From an uncultured Roseiflexaceae bacterium (GTDB lineage: Bacteria > Chloroflexota > Chloroflexia > Chloroflexales > Roseiflexaceae), in NCBI GenBank assembly GCA_937974195.1, contig CALJIC010000280.1:1-64000 (forward strand): a stretch of 64,000 bases of DNA. Direction: 5' to 3'. The number at the start of each line of letters is the position of its first letter. Position 1 is the first letter of the stretch. A program made the translations under genes and the position numbers. Below are positions 27,953-36,192 of the stretch, piece after piece. Under the pieces are notes generated by a model that ran no database searches, was not told the DNA's origin, and saw only the letters and a list, made by a program, of their open reading frames with translations.

Positions 27953-30900
27953 GTGAGCAGCGAGTGGTGCATGAACCCCGAACCACCTTTTCACGGCACG
28001 ACCTCGGTGTACCACAGCCGCGCAGCACGCGCCGGCGTCGCTCTCAGCGCCAGCATGCTCCTCACCTCGCTCGCCGGAGTCATCATCACGCCGACGCTCC
28101 TCCCTGCGCTGCTTGCCCTTCCGATCGTCGCCCCGGCGGTTCCGCCCCTGGACCTCGCTCACGCTGACCGCCGCCGCCTGTTTGCCGCCGCCTGGAGCAC
28201 CGCTGCGCTGGTCGCGATCCTCGGCGTCTACCCGCCGCAGCCCCATCCGGCGCCGGTGCCGCCGCTCACCGCCACAGCCGTGCTCCTGCTGACCACCACC
28301 GCCGTGACGGCGCTGCTCTGGCAGCGCCTCGGCCAGCTTCTCACGCGGCTGGAGCAGGCCGACGCGGCGAACCGCGAGCTGGCGCGCGCGCGGGATGCGC
28401 TGGAGGCCGAGGTCGAGACGCGCACCGCCGAGCTGCGCGAGCGCGAGGAGCGCCACCGCGCGATCTCGGAGCTGACCTCCGACTACGTCTACTCGCTGCA
28501 CATCAACGCCGACGGCCAGCCGGAGCTGGAGTGGATCACCGACTCGTTCGAGCGGGTCACCGGCTACGCCTCCGACGTGCTCCGGGGCGAAGACAGCTGG
28601 CTGGCGCCCTTCCACCCCGATGACCGCCCGCTGGCGATGCGCCACTTCGAGCAGGCGCTCAGCGGCGCCTCCGACGTGTGCGACCTGCGCCTGAAGCTGC
28701 CGGACGGCAGCGTGCGCTGGCTCAGGCTCTACGCCCGCCCGCTCGCCGAGCCCGGCCAGCAGCAAGTGACGCGCATCCTCGGCGCCGGCCAGGATATCAC
28801 GGCGGAGAAGGAGGCCCAGCAGAACGTGCGCCTCTTCTCCGAGCAGCGGCGCAGCATGCTCGACCTCGGGCACACCCTGCTCGCGCTGCGGACCATGGAC
28901 GACCTGCTGCGCGAGGTCGAGCACATGCTCGCCAGGATCCTGCGCTACGACACCTTCTCGATCTTCTGGCTCGACGAGGCCGCCGGCGTGCTGCGCGCCT
29001 CGCCGCCCGTCAGCAGCTCCCCGCACGCCGGCGAGGACTCGTTCACCCTGCCCCTCGGCGTGGGCATCGCCGGCGCCGTCGCGCAGACGGGGCACGGCGA
29101 GCTGGTCAACAACGCCCAGCGCGACCCGCGCTCGGTGTACCTCGGCGACCCGCCCGAGCACGACCACCTCATCTGCCTGCCGATCGAGGCCGAGAACGGC
29201 CCGCGCGGCGTCTTCACAGTCAGCCGCGCCGCCGAGCCGTTCACCCCGGCGGAGTACGAGAGCGCCGAGCTGTTCGTCAGCTACCTGGCGCTGGCGATCC
29301 AGAACACACGCCGCTTCGAGCAGCTCCAGACCTCCGAGGCCCGCTACCGCTCGCTGTTCGAAGAGCTGCCCGACGCCGCCTACGTCAGCACGCCCGACGG
29401 CCGGTTCCTGGACGTCAACCCGGCCTGCGTCGAGCTGTTCGGCGCCGAGTCGCGCGAGGAGCTGCTGGCGACCGAGCTGAAGACTCTGTGCGTCGACTCC
29501 GCCGAGCACGCGCGCTTCCAGCAGCTGCTCGCGGAGCACGGCGCGCTGCGCAACGTCGAGATGCAGGTGATGCGCAAGGATGGCCAGCAGCGCACGGTGC
29601 TGGGGAGCGTGATGGCCGACCGGAACGCGAGCGGGGAGATCGTCGCCTGGCGCGGCTTCCTGCGCGACATCACCGAGCAGCGCCGCGCGCAGGAGCAGCT
29701 GCAGCATGTGCTCACCGGCATCCAGTGCCTGATGTGGTACGCGATCGTCCAGCAGCGCGGCGTCGCAAACCCCGACGAGAACCTGCTGCCGCTGTACCCG
29801 GGCCTGCACGTCCACAGGTCCGACGACATCAGCGGGGAATTCCACTGGCGCATCCAGATTCTGAACGAGGAGATCGCGAGCCAGTTCCTGCCGGTGGAGA
29901 GGCGGCCGGGCGAGTCGTACACCACCGCCCTGATGGCCAGCCGGCTCCCCGAGGAGACCGAAGCGATGGACCGGCGCAGCCACGCGGCGCTCCTGGCCGG
30001 GCTGCCCGGCTACTCCCAGGAGATTCGCTGCCGCCGCGCCGACGGCGAGATCCGCTGGCTCCACGAGGACGCGCGCATCGAGAAGCTCGGGCCCGGCTGC
30101 TGGCGGCTCGTCGGCATCTGCTTCGACGTCACCGAGCGGCGCCGCGAGCGCGAGCAGCTCGACTTCGCCCTGTCCAGCGCCCGCTGCCTGCTCTGGCACG
30201 CGACGGTCGAGGAGCAGGAAGGCCAGCTGGTCTGGGACCTGCGGATCGCCGCCGAGGACGCCGCGCAGAAGCTGCTGCCGCTGGAGGTGAAGCCGGGCCA
30301 GAGCTACAACGACGCCTGGCGGGAGAGCAAGCTGCCGGAGGACCAGTCCGAGATGAACGAGCGCGCCGAGCGAGCCATCCGCGAGGGCGCCCCCGGCTAC
30401 TCCCAGGAGTTCCGCTGCACCACCATCGACGGCGAGATCCGCTGGCTGCGCGAGGACGTCCGCATCGAGCGCACCGGGCCCAAGCGCTGGCGGCTCGTCG
30501 GCGTCTGCACCGACGTCACGGAGCTCAAGCGCGCCGAGGAGGCCCTCCGCCACCAGGTGATCCGCGACCCGCTCACCGGGCTGTTCAACCGCCGGTACAT
30601 GGAGGAGTCGCTCGAGCGCGAGCTGCACCGCGCCGCGCGACAGGGCGAGCAGCTCGGGATCATGATGCTCGACCTGGACCACTTCAAGCAGTTCAACGAC
30701 CTCCACGGGCACCTGGCCGGCGACGCGATGCTGCGCAGCCTGGGCGCCTTCCTGCAGAGCCACGTCCGCGCCGAGGATATCGTCTGCCGCTACGGCGGCG
30801 AGGAGTTCACCCTGATCCTGCCGTCGTCCTCGCTCGAGGATACCCGCCGGCGGGCGGAGCAGCTGCGCGTGCACGCGCGCGACATCGTGGTCGAGTATCG

Positions 30901-31093
30901 CAACACGCTGCTCGAGGGCGTGACGCTTTCGATCGGGGTCGCCGCGTACCCTGACCACGGCAGCAGCGTCGACGAGCTGCTGCTCGAGGCCGACCGCGCG
31001 CTGTACCTCGCCAAGTCCGCCGGGCGCAACCAGGTGGCCGTGGCGCCGGCGTCCGCGGTCCGCCGGCAATCACCCCAGCTTGCGTCCGGCTAG
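27953..31093 (+). CDS. Membrane diguanylate cyclase with PAS and GAF sensor domains
   Basis: 1046 residues. Two or three hydrophobic helices (about 28-125) and a short coiled coil are followed by PAS (about 165-285), GAF (about 299-455), PAS (about 463-580), two mutually similar PAS-like modules (about 583-730 and 736-865) and a GGDEF domain to 1030. The active-site loop is GGEEF at 948-952. Five residues before it lies RAED, an intact RxxD inhibitory site, so the enzyme should make cyclic di-GMP from GTP and be product-inhibited. The last two PAS modules share near-identical segments such as GEIRWL and PGYSQE, which suggests recent tandem duplication. The start is uncertain: GTG at 27953 or ATG at 27971, neither with a strong Shine-Dalgarno. 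Confidence 0.9.
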   Translation: MSSEWCMNPEPPFHGTTSVYHSRAARAGVALSASMLLTSLAGVIITPTLLPALLALPIVAPAVPPLDLAHADRRRLFAAAWSTAALVAILGVYPPQPHPAPVPPLTATAVLLLTTTAVTALLWQRLGQLLTRLEQADAANRELARARDALEAEVETRTAELREREERHRAISELTSDYVYSLHINADGQPELEWITDSFERVTGYASDVLRGEDSWLAPFHPDDRPLAMRHFEQALSGASDVCDLRLKLPDGSVRWLRLYARPLAEPGQQQVTRILGAGQDITAEKEAQQNVRLFSEQRRSMLDLGHTLLALRTMDDLLREVEHMLARILRYDTFSIFWLDEAAGVLRASPPVSSSPHAGEDSFTLPLGVGIAGAVAQTGHGELVNNAQRDPRSVYLGDPPEHDHLICLPIEAENGPRGVFTVSRAAEPFTPAEYESAELFVSYLALAIQNTRRFEQLQTSEARYRSLFEELPDAAYVSTPDGRFLDVNPACVELFGAESREELLATELKTLCVDSAEHARFQQLLAEHGALRNVEMQVMRKDGQQRTVLGSVMADRNASGEIVAWRGFLRDITEQRRAQEQLQHVLTGIQCLMWYAIVQQRGVANPDENLLPLYPGLHVHRSDDISGEFHWRIQILNEEIASQFLPVERRPGESYTTALMASRLPEETEAMDRRSHAALLAGLPGYSQEIRCRRADGEIRWLHEDARIEKLGPGCWRLVGICFDVTERRREREQLDFALSSARCLLWHATVEEQEGQLVWDLRIAAEDAAQKLLPLEVKPGQSYNDAWRESKLPEDQSEMNERAERAIREGAPGYSQEFRCTTIDGEIRWLREDVRIERTGPKRWRLVGVCTDVTELKRAEEALRHQVIRDPLTGLFNRRYMEESLERELHRAARQGEQLGIMMLDLDHFKQFNDLHGHLAGDAMLRSLGAFLQSHVRAEDIVCRYGGEEFTLILPSSSLEDTRRRAEQLRVHARDIVVEYRNTLLEGVTLSIGVAAYPDHGSSVDELLLEADRALYLAKSAGRNQVAVAPASAVRRQSPQLASG

Positions 31094-31122
31094 GGCCGCT
31101 GCGCTACTGGAGAGGGGGAGCC

Positions 31123-32265
31123 ATGCAGAGGCAGCTCGGAATCGGTGTGCTCGGCCTCCACGAAGGCCGGACGCTGCTCGTCGCGCTCACCCACACGGCC
31201 CCCGGGCCGGTGGAGCGGAGCGTGTATCTTCCGCCAGGGGCCGAAGCGCCACCGGGCGCGCGCCGGGCCACCCACGCGCGGGCCGTCGCCGGCTGCGACC
31301 TCGACGAGCAGAAGATCGCCGAGGCCCGGCGGGACGTCCCGGACCTGTTCTACACCACCAGCTACGATCAGCTGCTCGCCCGCGACGACGTGGACATCGT
31401 GGCGATCTACACGCCGGACCACCTGCACGGCGAGCATATCGTGCGGGCGTTCGAGGCCGGGAAGCACGTCATCTGCACCAAGCCGCTGGTGAACACCCTC
31501 GCCGACGCGCGGCGGGTGCTCGAGGCGGCCAGGCGAACCGGGAGGCGGCTGCTCGTCGGCCAGAGCACGCGCTTCTTCGAGCCCTTCCGGCGCCAGCGGG
31601 AGGCCTTCGAACGGGGCGAGCTCGGCGCGCTGGAGCTCGTAGACGCGCACTACATCCACCGCATGGACTGGTTCTACGAGAAGAGCCCCTGGGCCGCCAC
31701 CAGCACCGACTGGGTGTTCCTCGGCATGAGCCACCCGATCGACCTGCTGCGCTGGTACCTCGGCCCGATCGAGAGCGTGCACGCCGTGGCCGCGCGCTCG
31801 GCGCTCGCGCAGCGCTTCGGCGCCCAGTCGTTCGACATCTACGCGGTGAATGTGCGGGCCGCGAGCGGCGCGATCGGGCGCGCGATGGGCCACTACGGCC
31901 TGCACGAGCTGCCCTCCGTCCGCAACGCGATCGAGCTGGTGCTCTACGGCTCCGAGGGCACGAGCATGGCCCAGTACCACGACATGCGCTACCACTACAC
32001 TGCGCCGGACGGGGCCGAGGTCACGGAGGACCTGCTCTACAGCAGGCGCGGCTACTACTTCAACAACGAGATCCACGGCATGCACTACGGCGAGTTCGCG
32101 GGGTACGCCGAGCACTTCGCCCGCGCGCTGCTCGAGGATCGCCGGTGCTCGCCCGAGCTCGAGGAGGGCATCGAGACCGTGTGCGTGATGGAGGCCGTTC
32201 GCCGCTCGGCACACTCCGGCCAGCCGGTCGAGGTGGCGCCGCTGCTGGAAGAGGTCGGGCTGTAG
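31123..32265 (+). CDS. Gfo/Idh/MocA family oxidoreductase
   Basis: A 380-residue NAD(P)-dependent dehydrogenase. It has an N-terminal Rossmann fold (LGIGVLGLHEG), then the family segments DIVAIYTPDHLHGEHIVRAFEAGKHVICTKPL; the usual catalytic EKP is TKP here. The C-terminal alpha/beta domain includes GMSHPIDLLRWYLG, whose His is the typical catalytic residue. An unusual insertion of about 35 residues follows the first strand (SVYLPPGAEAPPGARRATHA). It likely oxidises a sugar, polyol or derivative; the substrate is unknown. ATG at 31123 has GGAGAGGGGGAG upstream. It follows the cyclase gene by 29 bp and may be co-transcribed. Confidence 0.88.
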   Translation: MQRQLGIGVLGLHEGRTLLVALTHTAPGPVERSVYLPPGAEAPPGARRATHARAVAGCDLDEQKIAEARRDVPDLFYTTSYDQLLARDDVDIVAIYTPDHLHGEHIVRAFEAGKHVICTKPLVNTLADARRVLEAARRTGRRLLVGQSTRFFEPFRRQREAFERGELGALELVDAHYIHRMDWFYEKSPWAATSTDWVFLGMSHPIDLLRWYLGPIESVHAVAARSALAQRFGAQSFDIYAVNVRAASGAIGRAMGHYGLHELPSVRNAIELVLYGSEGTSMAQYHDMRYHYTAPDGAEVTEDLLYSRRGYYFNNEIHGMHYGEFAGYAEHFARALLEDRRCSPELEEGIETVCVMEAVRRSAHSGQPVEVAPLLEEVGL

Positions 32266-32319
32266 CAGGTCGCGCCTGCGGAAGCCATCCGCCGCCGGTT
32301 CAGGCCAGCGCAGCCGCCG

Positions 32320-33012
32320 TCAGGCCTCCTCGGCCGTGAGGCGCGGCCGGACGCTCACGAACGTCGCGAAGCAGGCGATCAGCAGCGCGGCGAACAGGCC
32401 CGTCACGCCGAGCGCCTCGCGCAGCGCCCGGGTGTCGCCGAGCACCGCGTGGAGGTCGGCGAGCACGTGGGCCGGCGCCAGCAGGAGGTCCCAGCTATTC
32501 CAGCGGCCGAACCGCCCGAGGTAGACCCCCAGGCCGCCGAGCCCCGCGGCCAGCAGCACGAAGACCCACGCCGCCGCGGCGCCGGCGCTGCGCCGCACCA
32601 CCCGCTGCATGCGCCACAGCGACACGACGCCGAGGAAGCAGCCGGTCCAGGCGAAGATCGCGAGCAGGCCGACGTCGTACCACCACGGGACGCCGCGGGC
32701 GCCCGGCAGGTGGACGAAGTCGGTGACGAGGTAGGGCGCGTTGGGGAAGAACAGCAGCCACCCGCACCCGGTGAGCGCGGCCGCCAGGCGGCGAGGAGCC
32801 GCAGGGCGGTGAAGCGCCTCTGTCAGCAGGCTCAGCAGGTACGGAACCCACGCCAGAAACAGGTTCCACACCAGAAAGCGGAAGCCGAACGTGTCGCTCA
32901 GCACTATCCGGCCGGCCAGCACCCCGAGCGCAAGCAGGCTGCACAGCGCAAGCGCGTAGAACGAGCGGGCGGCCAGGAAGCGATGCAGGCGATAGAGAGG
33001 CCCGTGTTGCAT
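32320..33012 (-). CDS. DUF1361 family membrane protein
   Basis: A 230-residue integral membrane protein with about seven hydrophobic segments. The segments FLVWNLFLAWVPYLLSL and LLFFPNAPYLVTDFVHL, plus WWYDVGLL, are the conserved blocks of DUF1361, a family without a known function. It is convergent with the Gfo/Idh gene on its left and divergent from the response-regulator gene on its right. ATG at 33012 is followed by a basic stretch before the first helix, consistent with a cytosolic N-terminus. Confidence 0.82.
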   Translation of the reverse strand: MQHGPLYRLHRFLAARSFYALALCSLLALGVLAGRIVLSDTFGFRFLVWNLFLAWVPYLLSLLTEALHRPAAPRRLAAALTGCGWLLFFPNAPYLVTDFVHLPGARGVPWWYDVGLLAIFAWTGCFLGVVSLWRMQRVVRRSAGAAAAWVFVLLAAGLGGLGVYLGRFGRWNSWDLLLAPAHVLADLHAVLGDTRALREALGVTGLFAALLIACFATFVSVRPRLTAEEA

Positions 33013-33148
33013 TGAAAAGTCACTCCGTAGCTAGCAGCACCAACCTTCATCTTACCCGATCCGGCAGCCGCAGGCGCGCACCCGGGTGCTTGACCGAGGC
33101 GCTATCATGCGCCGTGGCTCAGTGGGAAGCCGCGTGTAGGTTGAAGCC

Positions 33149-33886
33149 ATGATCGAGCTGCTACTGGTCGAGGACAACGAGCGACTGCGTCCGGCGCTGG
33201 CCTCCGGGCTGGAGGCGACCGGCGCCGTGCGCATCTGCGGGCACTGCAGCAGCGGCGAGGAGGCGCTGGCGCACTGCCTCGAGGCGCCGCCGGAGGCGGT
33301 CCTGCTGGATGTGCAGCTGGCCGGGCAGATGAACGGGATCGAGGCGGCCGTCGCCATCCGGCGCGAGTTCCCGCGCCTGCCGGTCGTGTTCTACTCCATC
33401 CAGGATGACGACGTCTACTACCGCGCCTTCCAGCGCAGCGGGATCCTCAGCCACTACGCCTACGTGCGCAAGTCCAACTACCTGCTTCCGCATATGATCG
33501 TGCCGCTCCTGCGCGACGCGATCGCCGGGCGGAGCTTCATCGACCCGGAGATCGAGGCGCGCGTCCAGGAGGTGCGCCACAAGGACGAGCAGTCGCCGAT
33601 GGCGCTGCTGGAGCCGAACGAGCGGGCGGTGGCGCTGATGCTGGCGCAGGGCATGAGCAACGAGCAGATCGCCGCGCGCATGGGCTTCCGCGACAAGCGG
33701 ACGATCAGCCGCACCAACGGGCAGATCTACGCCGCCTGGGGGCTGGCCGACACCGCCACCGACGAGAAGGTCGCCCGCACGCGCGCGGCGCTGATCGTCC
33801 GCGCGGGCCGGCTGCTCATGTGGGACGAGGAGGGCACGCCGCTGGCCCTGGACGAGCGCGGGAACTGGGTGCCGTTCAATTGGTAA
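33149..33886 (+). CDS. Response regulator with LuxR-like output domain
   Basis: A 245-residue regulator. The receiver domain has Glu8/Asp9 acidic pocket residues, phosphoacceptor Asp54 in VLLDVQLAG, and the conserved Lys in YVRKSNYL. After a linker, LEPNERAVALMLAQGMSNEQIAARMGF is a NarL/LuxR-type helix-turn-helix, although the recognition part (RDKRTISRTNGQIYAAWGL) is diverged. A C-terminal tail of about 40 residues has no clear match. Its stop overlaps the probable TTG start of the adjacent histidine kinase, so they form a cognate, translationally coupled pair with the regulator first. Confidence 0.85.
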   Translation: MIELLLVEDNERLRPALASGLEATGAVRICGHCSSGEEALAHCLEAPPEAVLLDVQLAGQMNGIEAAVAIRREFPRLPVVFYSIQDDDVYYRAFQRSGILSHYAYVRKSNYLLPHMIVPLLRDAIAGRSFIDPEIEARVQEVRHKDEQSPMALLEPNERAVALMLAQGMSNEQIAARMGFRDKRTISRTNGQIYAAWGLADTATDEKVARTRAALIVRAGRLLMWDEEGTPLALDERGNWVPFNW

Positions 33887-36168
33887 TCACCGTCCTCCAT
33901 CTGCTGGACTGGGCGATCATCGCCATCTCCTTCTTCAACACCGTGGCGCTGCTGTGGCTCGGCATCACGGTGCTGCTCAACGCCGAGCGCCGCACCTGGG
34001 CCACCTGGGTGGCCGGCGGCGGGCTCCTGCTCGGCGGCCTGTTCTTCGTCGGCCACTCGGCGGTCGTCGGGCGCAACATCCTCGATGTCATCCCCGAGAT
34101 GACCATCTGGTGGCGCATCGGCTGGCTGCCGTTCATCGCCGGGCCGTACTTCTGGTACGCGGTGATCGCGTGGTACGCCGGCGTGCTGCGCGCCGGCCGG
34201 CACCGCACCTGGCTCGCGATCGTCACCGCGCTGGGGCTGGTGGCCGTGGGGCTGCTGGCCTTCGCCGACCCGCTGCCGAGCATCGAGGCGCTGCTCGCCG
34301 CACAGGTGCCGGGCGCCGAGCCGTACGCCTGCTGCGCCGCGACCGCGGGCGTGCCGGCGGCGCTGCTGGTCTACCCGGTCTACAGCCTGCTGTGCGTGGT
34401 GCTGTCGCTCTCGGCCCTGCGCCGCCCCGCGGCCTCGGAGCGCTTCATGGGCGACCTGGCGCGCAGCCGGGCGCGGCCCTGGCTGGTGGCCGCCTCGCTG
34501 GTGCTGCTGGCGGTCAGCCTGACGGTCGGGGCGGCCGCGGCCTGGGTGCTGCTTCAGGCGCAGGCCGGCCGCCTGCCCGACATCTCGCTGCAGGCGCTGG
34601 CGCTGCTGATCGGCTTCGACCTGCTGGTGTCGGGCATGATCGCCGTCGTGACCGTGCTCACCGGCCAGGCGATCGTCACGTACGAGATCTTCACCGGCAA
34701 GACCCTGCCGCGCGGCGGGCTGCTGCGGCACTGGCGGCGCAGCCTGGTCCTCGCCGCCGGGTACGGGGCGCTGATCGGCGGCAGCCTGGCGCTCCCGGTG
34801 CCGTTCGACCCGATCTGGCGCCTGATGCTCGCCACGGCGCTGATGACGCTGTTCTTCGCGCTGCTCAGCTGGCGCTCGTACCTGGACCGCGACCGGAGCA
34901 TCGTCGGGCTGCGCCCGTTCGTCGCCAACCAGCACCTGTACGAGAGCATCCTGCGCCCGTCTGCGGCCTCGCCCGAGCCGCGCGGCGAATCGCCGGCGGG
35001 GAGCTCTGGCGCGGCGCCGCAGGAGGACGCGGCGTGGCTGCGCGCGCTCTGCGACCACGTGCTGGGCGCGAGCCTGCTCTACCTGCTCCCGCTCGGCTCG
35101 CTGGCGCCGCTGGCGGCGCCGCTGGCCTACCCCGGCTGGAAGAAGCCGGCTGGCGAGCTGGCCGCCGACCTCGCCGTGCGGCTCGCGTCTGCGCGCCCGG
35201 AGACGCTGTGCGTGCCGCTCGAGCCGGCGCGGTTCCAGGGGGCCGAGTGGGCGGTGCCGCTGTGGAGCGGGCGCGGGCTGATCGGCGCGCTGCTGCTCGG
35301 GCGGAAGCGCGACGGCGGCCTGTACACCCAGGAGGAGATCGAGCTGGCCCGCGCGGCCGGCGAGCGGCTGATCGACACGGCCGCCAGCGCGGAGATGGCG
35401 CGGCGGCTCATGGCGCTGCAGCGCCAGCGCCTGGCCGAGAGCCAGGTGATCGACCGGCGCACCCGGCGCGTGCTCCACGACGACGTGCTGCCGCGCATCC
35501 ACGCGGCGATGCTCACGCTCCAGGTCGAAAGCGCGCGGCTGAGCGCCGGCGCGGGCGATCCAGACCCCGGCCTGCAGCCGGAGCAGCGTCCGCCCGCACA
35601 GGCGCCTCTGGCCTCGGCCTCGGAGGTCGTCGCGCTGCTCGCCGAGGTGCACAAGCAGATCGCCGATCTGCTCCACGCCATGCCGGCCGTCGCCGCGCCC
35701 GAGGTCTCGCGGCTGGGGCTGATCGGCGCGCTGCGCCGGGCGGTCGAGGACGAGCTCGGCGGCGCCTTCGACGGCATCTCCTGGGAGGTGTCGCCGGCAG
35801 CCGAGGCCGCCGCGCGGCAGATCGCGCCGATCGCAGGCGAGGTCGGCTTCTACGCCGCACGCGAGGCGGTGCGCAACGCCGCCAGGCACGGCCGGGCCGG
35901 CAGCGAGACGCGCGCGCTGCACCTGCGCATCACGGCCGATGCGACCCCTGAGTCGCTGACGCTGTGCGTGGAGGATGACGGAGTCGGGCTTGGCGCGGAG
36001 ACAGCCGCGGCGGGGAGCGGGCACGGCCTCGAGCTGCACAGCACGATGATGGCGGTCGTCGGCGGGGCGCTCACCATCACCAGCGCCCCGGGCGCGCCCA
36101 CGCGCGTGACGCTCCTGCTCCCGCTCGACGAGCACGTTTGCCATCCGGCCTCTTTTCAGCGACAATAG
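33880..36168 (+). CDS. Membrane sensor histidine kinase, HisKA_3 type
   Basis: About 762 residues. Some eight hydrophobic helices in the first 350 residues are followed by a GAF-like region (about 350-515) with acidic and Leu-rich helices. The dimerisation segment RRTRRVLHDDVLPRIHAAML carries the phospho-acceptor His533, and a HATPase_c domain has NAARHGRAG (N box) and EDDGVGLG (G1 box). This is the LuxR-type kinase class matching the preceding response regulator. The likely start is TTG at 33880, giving a seven-base overlap with the regulator stop; a GTG at 33820 would need an overlap of 67 bases. The signal sensed is unknown, but the multi-helix N-terminus suggests a membrane or lipophilic stimulus. 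Confidence 0.82.
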   Translation: MVITVLHLLDWAIIAISFFNTVALLWLGITVLLNAERRTWATWVAGGGLLLGGLFFVGHSAVVGRNILDVIPEMTIWWRIGWLPFIAGPYFWYAVIAWYAGVLRAGRHRTWLAIVTALGLVAVGLLAFADPLPSIEALLAAQVPGAEPYACCAATAGVPAALLVYPVYSLLCVVLSLSALRRPAASERFMGDLARSRARPWLVAASLVLLAVSLTVGAAAAWVLLQAQAGRLPDISLQALALLIGFDLLVSGMIAVVTVLTGQAIVTYEIFTGKTLPRGGLLRHWRRSLVLAAGYGALIGGSLALPVPFDPIWRLMLATALMTLFFALLSWRSYLDRDRSIVGLRPFVANQHLYESILRPSAASPEPRGESPAGSSGAAPQEDAAWLRALCDHVLGASLLYLLPLGSLAPLAAPLAYPGWKKPAGELAADLAVRLASARPETLCVPLEPARFQGAEWAVPLWSGRGLIGALLLGRKRDGGLYTQEEIELARAAGERLIDTAASAEMARRLMALQRQRLAESQVIDRRTRRVLHDDVLPRIHAAMLTLQVESARLSAGAGDPDPGLQPEQRPPAQAPLASASEVVALLAEVHKQIADLLHAMPAVAAPEVSRLGLIGALRRAVEDELGGAFDGISWEVSPAAEAAARQIAPIAGEVGFYAAREAVRNAARHGRAGSETRALHLRITADATPESLTLCVEDDGVGLGAETAAAGSGHGLELHSTMMAVVGGALTITSAPGAPTRVTLLLPLDEHVCHPASFQRQ

Positions 36169-36192
36169 GAGGGTCGCAGGGAGGATGGACGG

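Noticed and set aside
27449..31069. Leftward open frame of about 1200 codons antisense to the diguanylate cyclase
   Set aside because: Its product is Arg/Leu/Ala/Val-rich without family motifs, and the forward strand has clear PAS, GAF and GGEEF domains. A codon-bias shadow of high-GC DNA.
33727..36165. Leftward open frame of about 800 codons antisense to the response regulator and kinase
   Set aside because: Composition is Arg/Gln/Ala-rich with no domain; the forward strand carries recognisable HisKA and HATPase motifs.
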